Shown one piece after another: positions 31,455-39,762 of a stretch of DNA of 64,000 bases. The position numbers and the translations under genes were made by a program. Under the pieces are notes generated by a model, which was given only the letters and a program-made list of their open reading frames with translations, did not search any database and was not told the DNA's origin. The stretch comes from Chromobacterium sinusclupearum (lineage in GTDB: Bacteria; Pseudomonadota; Gammaproteobacteria; Burkholderiales; Chromobacteriaceae): NCBI RefSeq assembly GCF_002902845.1, contig NZ_PPTF01000085.1, positions 35,930-99,929 on the forward strand, given 5' to 3'. Position 1 is the first letter of the stretch; every line of letters starts with the position of its first letter.

Positions 31455-33377
31455 CTAGCGGGCGCGTTGCTGAGCGGCTTCCAGCTCTTCCCAGCGCGCC
31501 AGCTTTTCCAGCAGCAGTTCGTCGATTTCCTCGATGCGTTGCTGCCAGGCCACCGCTTCCTTCGGCGTATCGCGGTAGCAGTTGGGGTCCAACAGCCGCT
31601 GGTTCAGATCGGCCTGTTCCGCCTCCAGCGCGCTGATCTGGTCCGGCAGGGCGGCCAGCTCGCGGGTTTCGTTGTAGGACAGCTTGCTGCGCGCGGCTTT
31701 GGGCTTGTCCTGGCGCGCTGTCGCCGCGGCCGGGGGGGCATCCTTGGCTTTTTCGGTCGGCGCCAGTTCCGCCATGCGCCGCCTGGCGTCCAGCCAGTCC
31801 TGATAGCCGCCCGGATATTCTTCCAGCCGGCCGTCTCCTTCGAAAGCGATGACCTGGGTCACCACATTGTCGAGGAAGGCTCGGTCGTGGCTGACCAGGA
31901 ACACGGTGCCGGAATACTGGGCGATCACATCCTCCAGCAACTCCAGCGTGTCGATGTCCAGATCGTTGGTCGGCTCGTCCAGCACCAGCACATTGGCCGG
32001 GCGGGTGAACAGCCGGGCCAGCAGCAAGCGGTTGCGTTCGCCGCCGGACAAGGACTTCACCGGGCTGCGCGCGCGCTGCGGCGAGAACAGGAAGTCTTCC
32101 AGATAGCTCATCACGTGTTTCTTCACGCCGCCGATTTCGACGAAGTCGTTGCCCTGGCTGATGATGTCGGCCACGCTGGTTTCCTCGTCCAGCTGCTCGC
32201 GGAACTGGTCGAAGTAGGCGATTTCCAGCTTGGTGCCTTGCTTCACCGTGCCGGCGTCCGGCTGCAGCTCTCCCAGGATCAGCTTCAGCAGGGTGGTTTT
32301 GCCGGCGCCGTTCGGCCCGATGAGGCCGATCTTGTCGCCGCGCAGGATGCGGGTGGTGAAGTCGCGGATCAGCGTGCGGCCTTCAAAGCCCTTGCTGACA
32401 TGCTCCAGCTCCGCCACCAGCTTGCCGGAGCGCTCGCCGGCGTCCAGCTGGAAGTTCACCTGGCCGACGCGTTCGCGGCGCGAGTTGCGCTCGCGGCGGA
32501 TGGCTTCCAGCCGGCGCACCCGGCCTTCGTTTCGGGTGCGGCGCGCCTCGATGCCTTTGCGTATCCACACTTCTTCCTGGGCGTGGAATTTGTCGAAAAT
32601 GCGGTTTTGCTCTTCTTCTATGGCCAGCTCTTCCGCTTTGCGCGTCTGGTAGGCGGAGAAGCTGCCCGGATAGCTGCGCAGGATGCCGCGGTCCAGCTCC
32701 ACGATGCGGCTGGCGACGTTGTCCAAGAAGCGGCGGTCGTGGGTGATCAGCAGCACGCTGCCGGGGAAGTTCTTGATCAGGCCTTCCAGCCATTCGATGG
32801 CGGAGACGTCCAGGTGGTTGGTCGGCTCGTCCAGCAACAGCACGTCGGGCTTGGAGGCCAGCGCGCGGGCCAGGGCCACGCGCTTTTTCCAGCCGCCGGA
32901 CAGCTCGCCGATGCGCACATCCGGGTTCAGCCCCAGGTGGCTCAGCGTGGACGAGATCAGCGCGTCGAACTGCCAGCCGCCGCGGGCCTCCAGTTCGTGC
33001 TGGATGGTTTCCATCCGGGCCAGCGCTTCTTCGTGGCCGGCATTGGCTTGCGTCAGATGCTGGGTAAGCTGGTGGTATTCAGTCAGCAGCGCTTTCAGAT
33101 CGCCCAGGCCTTCGGCCACGGCCTCGAACACGCTGTGCTCGGGGTTGAATTCCGGTTCTTGCGGCACATAGGCCACCTTGACGTCGCCCTTGATGTTGAC
33201 GCGGCCATCGTCCAGCGCCACCGCGCCGGCGATGCCCTTGAGCAGGGAGGATTTGCCCGCGCCGTTGCGGCCGATCAGGCCGACCGCCTCGCCCGGCTCC
33301 AGAGCGAAGTCTACGTTGTCCAGCAGCGCGTGGTGTCCGAAAGCCAGGCAGGCTTTCTCGACGGTAATCAGGGCCAT
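31455..33377 (-). CDS. uup: ABC-F family ATPase Uup
   Basis: 640 residues with two ABC ATPase domains: Walker A GRNGAGKSS (~36) and GPNGAGKTT (~345), two signature LSGG motifs (ELSGGWKKRVALARAL, SLSGGERNRLLLARL) and Walker B LLLDEPTNHLD / LVLDEPTNDLD. There are no membrane segments. The linker is charged, and a C-terminal coiled coil (~560-640) ends the protein, which distinguishes Uup from EttA/YbiT/YheS. ABC-F proteins act on ribosomes or, for Uup, are linked to transposon excision and DNA-junction processing. Housekeeping copy. Confidence 0.9.
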   Translation of the reverse strand: MALITVEKACLAFGHHALLDNVDFALEPGEAVGLIGRNGAGKSSLLKGIAGAVALDDGRVNIKGDVKVAYVPQEPEFNPEHSVFEAVAEGLGDLKALLTEYHQLTQHLTQANAGHEEALARMETIQHELEARGGWQFDALISSTLSHLGLNPDVRIGELSGGWKKRVALARALASKPDVLLLDEPTNHLDVSAIEWLEGLIKNFPGSVLLITHDRRFLDNVASRIVELDRGILRSYPGSFSAYQTRKAEELAIEEEQNRIFDKFHAQEEVWIRKGIEARRTRNEGRVRRLEAIRRERNSRRERVGQVNFQLDAGERSGKLVAELEHVSKGFEGRTLIRDFTTRILRGDKIGLIGPNGAGKTTLLKLILGELQPDAGTVKQGTKLEIAYFDQFREQLDEETSVADIISQGNDFVEIGGVKKHVMSYLEDFLFSPQRARSPVKSLSGGERNRLLLARLFTRPANVLVLDEPTNDLDIDTLELLEDVIAQYSGTVFLVSHDRAFLDNVVTQVIAFEGDGRLEEYPGGYQDWLDARRRMAELAPTEKAKDAPPAAATARQDKPKAARSKLSYNETRELAALPDQISALEAEQADLNQRLLDPNCYRDTPKEAVAWQQRIEEIDELLLEKLARWEELEAAQQRAR

Positions 33378-33510
33378 ATTCTGTGTGTCTTGCGGAATGA
33401 GGAAAATACCGGGGAGTTTACCACGTAGCCCCTATTGGCGGATGGGTCGCCTAGCCGCGGCCGGACTGATACAATGCGCGCCGAATCATCATTGCCAGAA
33501 AGGCCGCATC

Positions 33511-33867
33511 ATGTATTTCGTCGACCGCGCCGTTGCCGTCATCAAACCGAAGCAACCGTTTCTGGATTGGCTGAACCAGCTGCCGGATACCGATATGGTG
33601 GATCTGTCGCTGGACAGCCTGCGCAGCGACTGCACCGCCGTGCTGCTGCCGGAGTTCATCGAGCCGGAAGAGGGCGTCGCCCACATCGACGAGATCTGCG
33701 AGCAGCTGTTCAAGATGGAGCTGGCGTCCTGGGACGAGGACGAGAGCCACTGGCCGCAGGATCTGTCGCTGAAGGCGTTCTGGGAGTGGTTCGATGTTGA
33801 GATCCATTCCATGGTGCTGGACAGCGTCGACGCCGACATCACCAACAGCCCGGCCAGCGAGCTGTAA
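33511..33867 (+). CDS. Conserved hypothetical protein
   Basis: 118 residues, AAAGG nine bases before ATG. Acidic, soluble, with Trp-rich helices (ELASWDEDESHWPQDLSLKAFWEWFDVEIHSM). No catalytic motif recognised. It is followed after 5 bases by the YgfX-like gene and then folC, so it belongs to that short operon; a small conserved betaproteobacterial protein of unknown role. Confidence 0.75.
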   Translation: MYFVDRAVAVIKPKQPFLDWLNQLPDTDMVDLSLDSLRSDCTAVLLPEFIEPEEGVAHIDEICEQLFKMELASWDEDESHWPQDLSLKAFWEWFDVEIHSMVLDSVDADITNSPASEL

Positions 33868-33872
33868 TTTCG

Positions 33873-34334
33873 ATGCGCCGGGACCGGCCGTTGTTGCAGC
33901 CATTCGCTGTGGCGCTGCGGCCGTCCCGGTTGTGGCTGAGCCTGGTGCTGGGCGCCTTGGCCGGCTACGTCTTGCTGCTGGCTTTGTATCTGCCGGCGCG
34001 TTATCTGTTCAGCGTGCCGCTCGCGGCCTGGCTGGCCTGGCGCGCGGCGCGCGCCAACGGCTGGTGGCGGGGCGCCGCGCCGCAGCGGCTGGAAATCGAT
34101 CCGCGCGGCCGGCTGTTTCTGTGCCAGTGCGGTTTGCGGCATGAGGCGGAGGTGTTGGACGACTGCTTCGTCACGCCGGCCCTGACGGTGTTGAACCTCA
34201 AGGTGGCCGGCAAGCGCCGCAGCGTGATGCTGTGGCCCGATGCGGCCGACGCCGAATCCCGCCGCCTGCTCAGAGTGTATTTGCTGTGGTTTGAGCCGCC
34301 GCAGCCTAGCGATCAAACGGAATCCACGCCATGA
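33873..34334 (+). CDS. YgfX/CptA-like small membrane protein
   Basis: 153 residues. Two adjacent membrane helices (about 19-58) are followed by a soluble tail with LEIDPRGRLFLCQCGLRHEAEVLDDCFVTPALTVLNL and PDAADAESRRLLRVYLLW, the pattern of the YgfX (DUF1434) family. In E. coli YgfX is the toxin-like partner of SdhE and affects cell division; here no sdhE is adjacent. The TGA overlaps the folC ATG (ATGA), so it is coupled to folC. Confidence 0.65.
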   Translation: MRRDRPLLQPFAVALRPSRLWLSLVLGALAGYVLLLALYLPARYLFSVPLAAWLAWRAARANGWWRGAAPQRLEIDPRGRLFLCQCGLRHEAEVLDDCFVTPALTVLNLKVAGKRRSVMLWPDAADAESRRLLRVYLLWFEPPQPSDQTESTP

Positions 34335-35599
34335 CCACAAAAAAGACCCTGGACGACTGGCTGCGTTGGCAGGAAAGCCTGCACCTCAGCGCGATAGACA
34401 TGGGCCTGGACCGCGTTTCGCGCGTCCGCGACGCGATGAACCTGAAGCCCGCCTGTCCGGTGATCATGGTGGCCGGCACCAATGGCAAAGGCTCCACCTG
34501 CGCCATGCTGTCCAGCATTTTCCATGCGGCGGGCTTCAAGGTCGGTGCCTATACCTCGCCGCATATCCTGCATTATAACGAGCGCATCGCCATCGACCTC
34601 AAGCCGGCCAGCGACGCGCGCATTATCGCCAGCTTCGAGGCGATAGACGCCGCCCGCGGCGACACCACGCTGACGTATTTCGAATTCGGCACCCTGGCCG
34701 CGGTGCATAGCTTCGTCGCGGAAAAAGTCGATGTGATCATCCTGGAAGTGGGCCTGGGAGGCCGGCTGGACGCGGTCAATATCTTCGAGCCCGACGTATC
34801 CATCGTGGTCAGCGTCGATCTGGACCACCAGGCTATCCTTGGCGACAACCGCGAGGACATCGGCTTTGAGAAGGCCGGCATCTACCGCGCCGGCAAGCCG
34901 GCCATCTGCGTCGATCCCGAGCCGCCGCGGCGCTTGCTCGACCACGCCGCCGCCATCGGCGCTGACTTGCGGCTATATGGCCGGGATTTCGGCTTTACCC
35001 GCATGGACAACCAATGGTCGTTCCGCCACGGCGAGCACGCCCGCCACGCGCTGCCGATTCCGGCGCTGCGCGGCGGCTATCAGATGGTCAACGCCTGCGG
35101 CGCGCTGGCCGTGCTGGAGGCGATCAAGGACAAGCTGCCGGTGGGCATAGGCGCGGTCAAACAGGGGCTGGTCGAAGTGGAGTGGCCGGGGCGCTTCCAG
35201 GTGCTGCCGGGCCGTCCGGCCGTGGTGCTGGACGTGGGCCACAATCCGCACGCGGTCAAGGCCATGGCGGCGGCGCTGAAGCAGCTGCCGTATGCCGAGA
35301 ATCGCTACGCCGTGTTCTCCATGCTGGCCGATAAAGACATGGCCGCCGTGATCGAGCTGGCGCGCGGCGAATTCGACCACTGGCTGGTGGCCGGGCTGGA
35401 CATGCCGCGCGGCCAGAGCGGCGCAGCCATCGCCGCCGCGCTGGCGCAAGCCGGCATTGCCGACGTCAAAGCCTACGACACCGTGGCGGACGCATGGAAG
35501 GCCGCCTTATCGCAAGCCGGCGACAATGATAGAATCGTCGTTTTCGGGTCTTTCCACACCGTAGCGGAAGTGGAAGCGGCCCGGCGTCACCGGGTTTGA
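34331..35599 (+). CDS. folC: Bifunctional folylpolyglutamate / dihydrofolate synthase
   Basis: 422 residues. The Mur-ligase P-loop is in VAGTNGKGSTCAM (~48-60), with YTSPHILHYNERI, LEVGLGGRLDAVN, and LDVGHNPHA for the C-terminal domain. It adds glutamate to dihydropteroate and to folates. It overlaps the upstream YgfX-like gene and is followed by the SPOR gene, the usual folC-dedD-cvpA-purF order. Confidence 0.92.
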   Translation: MTTKKTLDDWLRWQESLHLSAIDMGLDRVSRVRDAMNLKPACPVIMVAGTNGKGSTCAMLSSIFHAAGFKVGAYTSPHILHYNERIAIDLKPASDARIIASFEAIDAARGDTTLTYFEFGTLAAVHSFVAEKVDVIILEVGLGGRLDAVNIFEPDVSIVVSVDLDHQAILGDNREDIGFEKAGIYRAGKPAICVDPEPPRRLLDHAAAIGADLRLYGRDFGFTRMDNQWSFRHGEHARHALPIPALRGGYQMVNACGALAVLEAIKDKLPVGIGAVKQGLVEVEWPGRFQVLPGRPAVVLDVGHNPHAVKAMAAALKQLPYAENRYAVFSMLADKDMAAVIELARGEFDHWLVAGLDMPRGQSGAAIAAALAQAGIADVKAYDTVADAWKAALSQAGDNDRIVVFGSFHTVAEVEAARRHRV

Positions 35600-35606
35600 G
35601 GAATGC

Positions 35607-36344
35607 ATGGCACTGTCCAGCCAAGATGAACTGATTTTGTTGAGAAAGCGCGCCCGCCGGCGTCTGGTGGGCGCGGTTGTATTGGTTTCCATCGCCACCG
35701 CGGTACTGTGGAAGGTAGTGGGCCATCTGCCGGAACAGCAGATGAAGCCCGAATCGATCGAAATCATGGGTGCCGCCTCCGAACCCGCCGCGTCCGCGCC
35801 GGCCGCAGCGGTCAAGCATGCCGCCTCGCAAGCGGTGGCCGAGGCCGCGCCTGCCGCTGCGTCCGCCACCGAACTGCCGGCCAATCTGTCCACCATTACC
35901 GCGCCGACGCCGCCGGCTGAGAAGCCCGCGCCAGCTGCCGTGGCGCCCGCGCCCAAAGCCGAACCCAAGCCGCAGCCGGCCAAGCCGGAAGCCAAGCCCG
36001 AGCGCAAGCCGGAAGCGCCCAAAACGGAAAGCAAGCCGCGCCAGGCGGACCCGGCGGCGATTCTGGAGGGCCGTTTCGATCCCGACGCCCACGCCGTCAA
36101 GAGCGAGCCGGCGCACGGAAAATCCGTGATCCAGCTGGCGGCCTTGTCCGATCAGGCCAAAGTCGACGCCTTGCGCGGCAAGTTGTCGGCCATCGGCGTG
36201 ACCGCCCACTTTTCCAAGGTGCAGACCAGCAAGGGTGAAGTGACGCGGGTGCGCGTCGGCCCCTTCGCCAGCCAGGCCGAGGCGCAGCAGGCGCTGCAGA
36301 AGCTGGCGCACGCCGGCATCAACGGCATCATCATCAATAAGTAG
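35607..36344 (+). CDS. SPOR-domain cell-division protein (DedD/FtsN-like)
   Basis: 245 residues. A cytoplasmic Arg-rich start (LRKRARRRLVGA) is followed by one membrane helix (~22-40). A long Pro/Ala/Lys-rich periplasmic linker covers ~55-150, and a SPOR peptidoglycan-binding domain lies at ~170-245 (VIQLAALSDQAKVDALRGKL...TRVRVGPFASQAEAQQALQKL). GAGGAATGC precedes ATG. SPOR proteins bind denuded glycan at the division septum. Position between folC and cvpA suggests DedD. Confidence 0.85.
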   Translation: MALSSQDELILLRKRARRRLVGAVVLVSIATAVLWKVVGHLPEQQMKPESIEIMGAASEPAASAPAAAVKHAASQAVAEAAPAAASATELPANLSTITAPTPPAEKPAPAAVAPAPKAEPKPQPAKPEAKPERKPEAPKTESKPRQADPAAILEGRFDPDAHAVKSEPAHGKSVIQLAALSDQAKVDALRGKLSAIGVTAHFSKVQTSKGEVTRVRVGPFASQAEAQQALQKLAHAGINGIIINK

Positions 36345-36349
36345 CCGCC

Positions 36350-36865
36350 ATGACCGCCTTCGACTATATCGCAATAGCCATCGTCGCCGGATCGGTGCTG
36401 ATGGCCCTGATGCGCGGGCTGATCGCCGAAGTGCTGTCGCTGGGTTCCTGGCTGATCGCCTTCTGGTGCGCCAAGCAGTTCTCGCCGGTGGTGGAGGCGT
36501 TTCTGCCGGCCAGCCTGCCGGGCGAGGGCGTGCGCATGGTGGCTGGCTTTCTGCTGGTATTCTTCGTGGTATGGCTGGCCACGGCGCTGCTGCGCGTGAC
36601 CCTGACCGGCCTGGTGGATAGCATCGGACTGGGCGCGATCAACCGGCTGCTGGGCGGCATGTTCGGCTTGGCGCGCGGGGTGGCGCTGGTGACGGCTATG
36701 GTGTTGCTGGGCGGGTTGAGCAGCCTGCCGCAGAAACCCATGTGGAGGAACGCCGTGCTCTCGGCGCCATTCGAATCTTTGGCCTTGTCATTAAGGCCAT
36801 GGTTGCCGCCAACAATGGCGAACAACCTGCACTACGACTCACCCGGCCAGGCGCCGGACAGTTAG
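36350..36865 (+). CDS. cvpA: CvpA family inner-membrane protein
   Basis: 171 residues with four membrane helices (about 4-25, 27-45, 60-85, 100-122) and the family's conserved MRGLIAEVLSLGSWLIAFWCAKQF and GLGAINRLLGGMFGLARG segments. In E. coli CvpA is needed for colicin V export and bile resistance and sits upstream of purF, as here. Confidence 0.88.
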   Translation: MTAFDYIAIAIVAGSVLMALMRGLIAEVLSLGSWLIAFWCAKQFSPVVEAFLPASLPGEGVRMVAGFLLVFFVVWLATALLRVTLTGLVDSIGLGAINRLLGGMFGLARGVALVTAMVLLGGLSSLPQKPMWRNAVLSAPFESLALSLRPWLPPTMANNLHYDSPGQAPDS

Positions 36866-36869
36866 GTGG

Positions 36870-36916
36870 AAAAGGCGGAATATCTTGATATCTTCACTTC
36901 AAGAATCCGCCTTTTT
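36870..36916 (+). terminator. Terminator/attenuator between cvpA and purF
   Basis: AAAAGGCGGA pairs with TCCGCCTTTT and, inside it, TCTTGA with TCAAGA, ending in TTTTTC. It ends the folC-cvpA operon about 45 bases before purF, so purF needs its own promoter or read-through control. Confidence 0.8.
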
Positions 36917-36962
36917 CTTTGTCTTGTCTTGATTTCAGGTAGTTGGATAGAGGGCATTAAAG

Positions 36963-38489
36963 ATGTGTGGAATTCTAGGCGTGGTCGGTCAGTCTCCGGT
37001 CAATCAGCTGCTGTACGACGGTCTGCAAGTGCTGCAACACCGCGGACAGGACGCGGCCGGTATCGTTACCGCCAATGGCAAGACCTTTCACATGCACAAG
37101 GGCAGCGGCATGGTGCGCGATGTATTCCGCACCCGCAATATGCGCTCGCTGCTGGGCAATGCCGGCATCGCCCATGTGCGTTATCCAACCGCCGGCTCGG
37201 CCTCCTGCCTGGCCGAGGCGCAACCGTTCTATGTCAATTCGCCGTTTGGCCTGGTGCTGGCGCACAACGGCAACCTGACCAATACCGATGAGCTGAAGGC
37301 GGACATGTTCCGCCACGACCTGCGCCACATCAACACCAATTCGGACTCCGAGGTGCTGCTGAACGTGTTCGCGCATGAGTTGGCGCAGCGGGTCAAGGGG
37401 CCGGAGCTGACGGTGGATGCGGTGTTCGGCGCGGTGGGGGCGGTGCATCGTCGCGTGCGCGGCGCTTACGCCGTGGTGGCGATGATCGCCGGCTACGGCT
37501 TGGTGGCATTCCGCGACCCGAACGGCATCCGCCCGCTGGTGATGGGCAGCACCGAGGTAAGCGGCAGGGCCGAATACATGTTCGCCTCGGAATCGGTGGC
37601 CTTGGACTGTTCCGGCTTTACCCTGCTGCGCGATGTGCAGCCGGGCGAGTGCGTCTACGTCACCTTCGACGGCGACATGCACAGCCAAGTGTGCGCCGAG
37701 CATACCCGCCTGACGCCGTGCCTGTTCGAATACGTGTACTTCGCCCGCCCGGATTCGGTGATCGACGGCGTATCGGTTTACCAGTCGCGCCTGAACATGG
37801 GCGAGATGCTGGCGGAGAAAATCCGCCGCGACCTGCCCGGCCTGGAAATCGATGTGGTGATTCCGATTCCGGATTCCAGCCGCCAGAGCGCGCTGCAGCT
37901 GGCCAATGCCATGGGCCTGCCGTACCGCGAGGGCTTCATCAAGAACCGCTACATCGGCCGCACCTTCATCATGCCGGGGCAGGCGGTGCGCAAGAAATCC
38001 GTGCGGCAGAAGCTGAACCCGGTGCCGCTGGAATTCACCGGCCGCAACGTGCTGCTGGTGGACGACTCCATCGTCCGCGGCACCACTTCCAAGGAAATCG
38101 TGCAGATGGCGCGCGATTCCGGCGCCAAGCGCGTGTACTTCGCCTCCGCCGCGCCGGCGGTGCGCTTCCCCAACGTCTACGGCATCGACATGCCGACGCG
38201 CGCCGAACTGCTGGCCACCGGCCGCGACGAGCAGGACATCGCGCGCGAGATCGGCGCCGACGCGGTGATCTATCAAGACCTGGAGGCGCTGAAAGACGCG
38301 GTGCGCAGCGTCAACCCTGAGCTGAGTCTGTTCGAAAGCTCCTGCTTCGACGGCCAATACATCACCGGCGACATCACCGAGGCCTATCTGGACGCCATCG
38401 AGTGCGCGCGCCTGGACCTGAAGCTCAAGGACGGCAGCGAGCAGATGATAGACCTGAACCTGAACGTGGCTGAGCAGAACCTGATGTAG
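36963..38489 (+). CDS. purF: Amidophosphoribosyltransferase
   Basis: 508 residues. Mature N-terminal Cys2 of the glutamine amidotransferase domain is seen in MCGILGVVG, with AHNGNL and the PRPP-binding loop VVIPIPDSS / LLVDDSIVRGTT in the C-terminal half. It catalyses the first step of purine synthesis, PRPP to phosphoribosylamine. AGAGGG precedes ATG. Confidence 0.94.
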   Translation: MCGILGVVGQSPVNQLLYDGLQVLQHRGQDAAGIVTANGKTFHMHKGSGMVRDVFRTRNMRSLLGNAGIAHVRYPTAGSASCLAEAQPFYVNSPFGLVLAHNGNLTNTDELKADMFRHDLRHINTNSDSEVLLNVFAHELAQRVKGPELTVDAVFGAVGAVHRRVRGAYAVVAMIAGYGLVAFRDPNGIRPLVMGSTEVSGRAEYMFASESVALDCSGFTLLRDVQPGECVYVTFDGDMHSQVCAEHTRLTPCLFEYVYFARPDSVIDGVSVYQSRLNMGEMLAEKIRRDLPGLEIDVVIPIPDSSRQSALQLANAMGLPYREGFIKNRYIGRTFIMPGQAVRKKSVRQKLNPVPLEFTGRNVLLVDDSIVRGTTSKEIVQMARDSGAKRVYFASAAPAVRFPNVYGIDMPTRAELLATGRDEQDIAREIGADAVIYQDLEALKDAVRSVNPELSLFESSCFDGQYITGDITEAYLDAIECARLDLKLKDGSEQMIDLNLNVAEQNLM

Positions 38490-38553
38490 CAATGCCCGCG
38501 GCGCGGCTCGCTGGTCTATACCAGGGAATAGACGCCCGCGCGGCCTCGGACGA

Positions 38554-38589
38554 CCGGGGCCCCTCCACATGGAGCGGGCTCCGGTTTTG
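38554..38589 (+). terminator. Terminator of purF
   Basis: CCGGGGCCC (38554-38562) pairs with GGGCTCCGG (38576-38584) with one wobble, an inner CTCC/GGAG stem, then TTTTG. About 65 bases after the purF stop. Confidence 0.7.
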
Positions 38590-38609
38590 CTTTGGCTGGG
38601 GGCCGCCGC

Positions 38610-39350
38610 GTGCTCAGAATTGCAATTACATTGCTGCTTCTTGCGGGGCTGCCGGCCTGGGCCGCCAGCCCTCTGGAGCTGGTCACGCTTCAATATCCGC
38701 CGTATCAATACCAGGACGGCGCGCAGGTCAGAGGATTCGTGGCCGATATCGTGCGCGAGGCGTTTCGACGGATCGGCGAGCCGGTCCATATTGTCATCTA
38801 CCCTTGGGGCCGAGCGCTGGCCATGGCCGAGGATGGGCGCGCCGACGCCATCTTTACGCTGTACCGTACGCCGGAGCGGGAGGCCCTGCTGGATTACAGC
38901 CGCCAGGTGCTGGCGCAGCAAACGGTTTCGCTGTTCGTCCGCAAGGGGCAGGCCATTCGTTTCGACGGCAAGCTGGATAGTCTGAGCGCCTACCGCTTTG
39001 GCGTGGTTCGCTCGGTCAATTACGGCTCGGCCTTCGAGCAAGCCTTGAAGCAGGGGCACATCCACGTTGCAGAAATCGCCGCCAGCGGCGAACAGAATAT
39101 GGACATGTTGCTGGCCAATCGCTTCGACATCCTCGTCAGCAACCGCCTGGGCGCCTGGGACATCCTCAAGCGCCGCCATGCCGAGCTGCAGGTCAGCGAA
39201 TTGCGGCCAGCGGTGGAAGATATTCCCAGCTATATCGCCTTTTCCCGCAAACCATCGTTATCGGGCCTGAGAGACCGCTTCGACGCCGCGCTGGCGGAAA
39301 TGCGCCAGGATGGCAGCTATGCCCGCATGATGAACGAGGCCGATCCCTGA
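38610..39350 (+). CDS. Orphan periplasmic solute-binding protein, family 3
   Basis: 246 residues from GTG 38610 with a GGGGG ribosome site; an upstream TTG at 38592 is possible. Signal peptide (to about 20, LPAWAA), then the SBP_bac_3 fold with FVADIVREAFRRIGEPVHIVIYPWGRALAMAEDGRADAIFTLYRTPER, typical of family-3 amino-acid-binding proteins. No ABC permease or ATPase is adjacent. Such lone proteins may feed a distant transporter or serve in sensing. Two more are at 52799 and 54935. Confidence 0.8.
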   Translation: MLRIAITLLLLAGLPAWAASPLELVTLQYPPYQYQDGAQVRGFVADIVREAFRRIGEPVHIVIYPWGRALAMAEDGRADAIFTLYRTPEREALLDYSRQVLAQQTVSLFVRKGQAIRFDGKLDSLSAYRFGVVRSVNYGSAFEQALKQGHIHVAEIAASGEQNMDMLLANRFDILVSNRLGAWDILKRRHAELQVSELRPAVEDIPSYIAFSRKPSLSGLRDRFDAALAEMRQDGSYARMMNEADP

Positions 39351-39351
39351 A

Positions 39352-39650
39352 GTGCCGCTGTTTTTCGCCCGGCCGCGGGTGGGCATGGTCAAGGTGACAC
39401 CAAAGCGGGCGCGCAAGGCGGATTTCTTCCGGTTCAACCTGCTGCAGCGCACTCCATTCCATCACACTGAAATTGATATTGTCTTTTTGCATAATGTTCT
39501 GATTTACTTTAATGAGGCCACCAAGCTGGATATGCTTGCCCATCTGTGGTCCCGGATGAAGAATGGCGGCCGATTTGCTGATCGGCCATTCCGATTCCTT
39601 GCATAAGCTCGATGCGCTAGACGACATATCGGCATGCCGGCCGAGGCGAT
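39352..39650 (+). pseudogene. Decayed CheR methyltransferase, C-terminal fragment
   Basis: The frame starting at 39352 reads VTPKRARKADFFRFNLLQ then IDIVFLHNVLIYFNEATKLDMLAHLW, the CheR core (FDVIFCRNVLIYF). One extra base near 39568-39571 shifts it out of frame; reading on in the next frame gives DLLIGHSDSLHKL, exactly the following CheR motif (LFLGHSES). The N-terminal half of CheR is missing. It is thus a truncated, frameshifted remnant. Confidence 0.7.
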
Positions 39651-39762
39651 CGATCAGGGCGGGGCGGATGAAGCCATGCCGCTGGATAGCATTGCGCACA
39701 CGCTGGCCGGACCAGGGGCTGAGTCATGGGATATCTCGATAAATGGCGGCAGCGTTCGGTGA
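39634..39762 (+). pseudogene. Decayed CheB methylesterase, C-terminal tail
   Basis: MPAEAIDQGGADEAMPLDSIAHTLAG matches the last segment of CheB (AIDAGAVDxVLPLExIA). Only ~40 codons survive, ending inside the start of the next gene. With the CheR fragment just before it, this marks a collapsed chemotaxis-type cluster. Confidence 0.55.

Noticed and set aside
31416..33428. 670-codon plus-strand open frame over uup
   Set aside because: Antisense shadow of a well-conserved ABC-F gene; low-complexity translation.
36975..39179. 734-codon minus-strand open frame over purF and the binding protein gene
   Set aside because: Covers two real plus-strand genes and a terminator; no recognisable domain.
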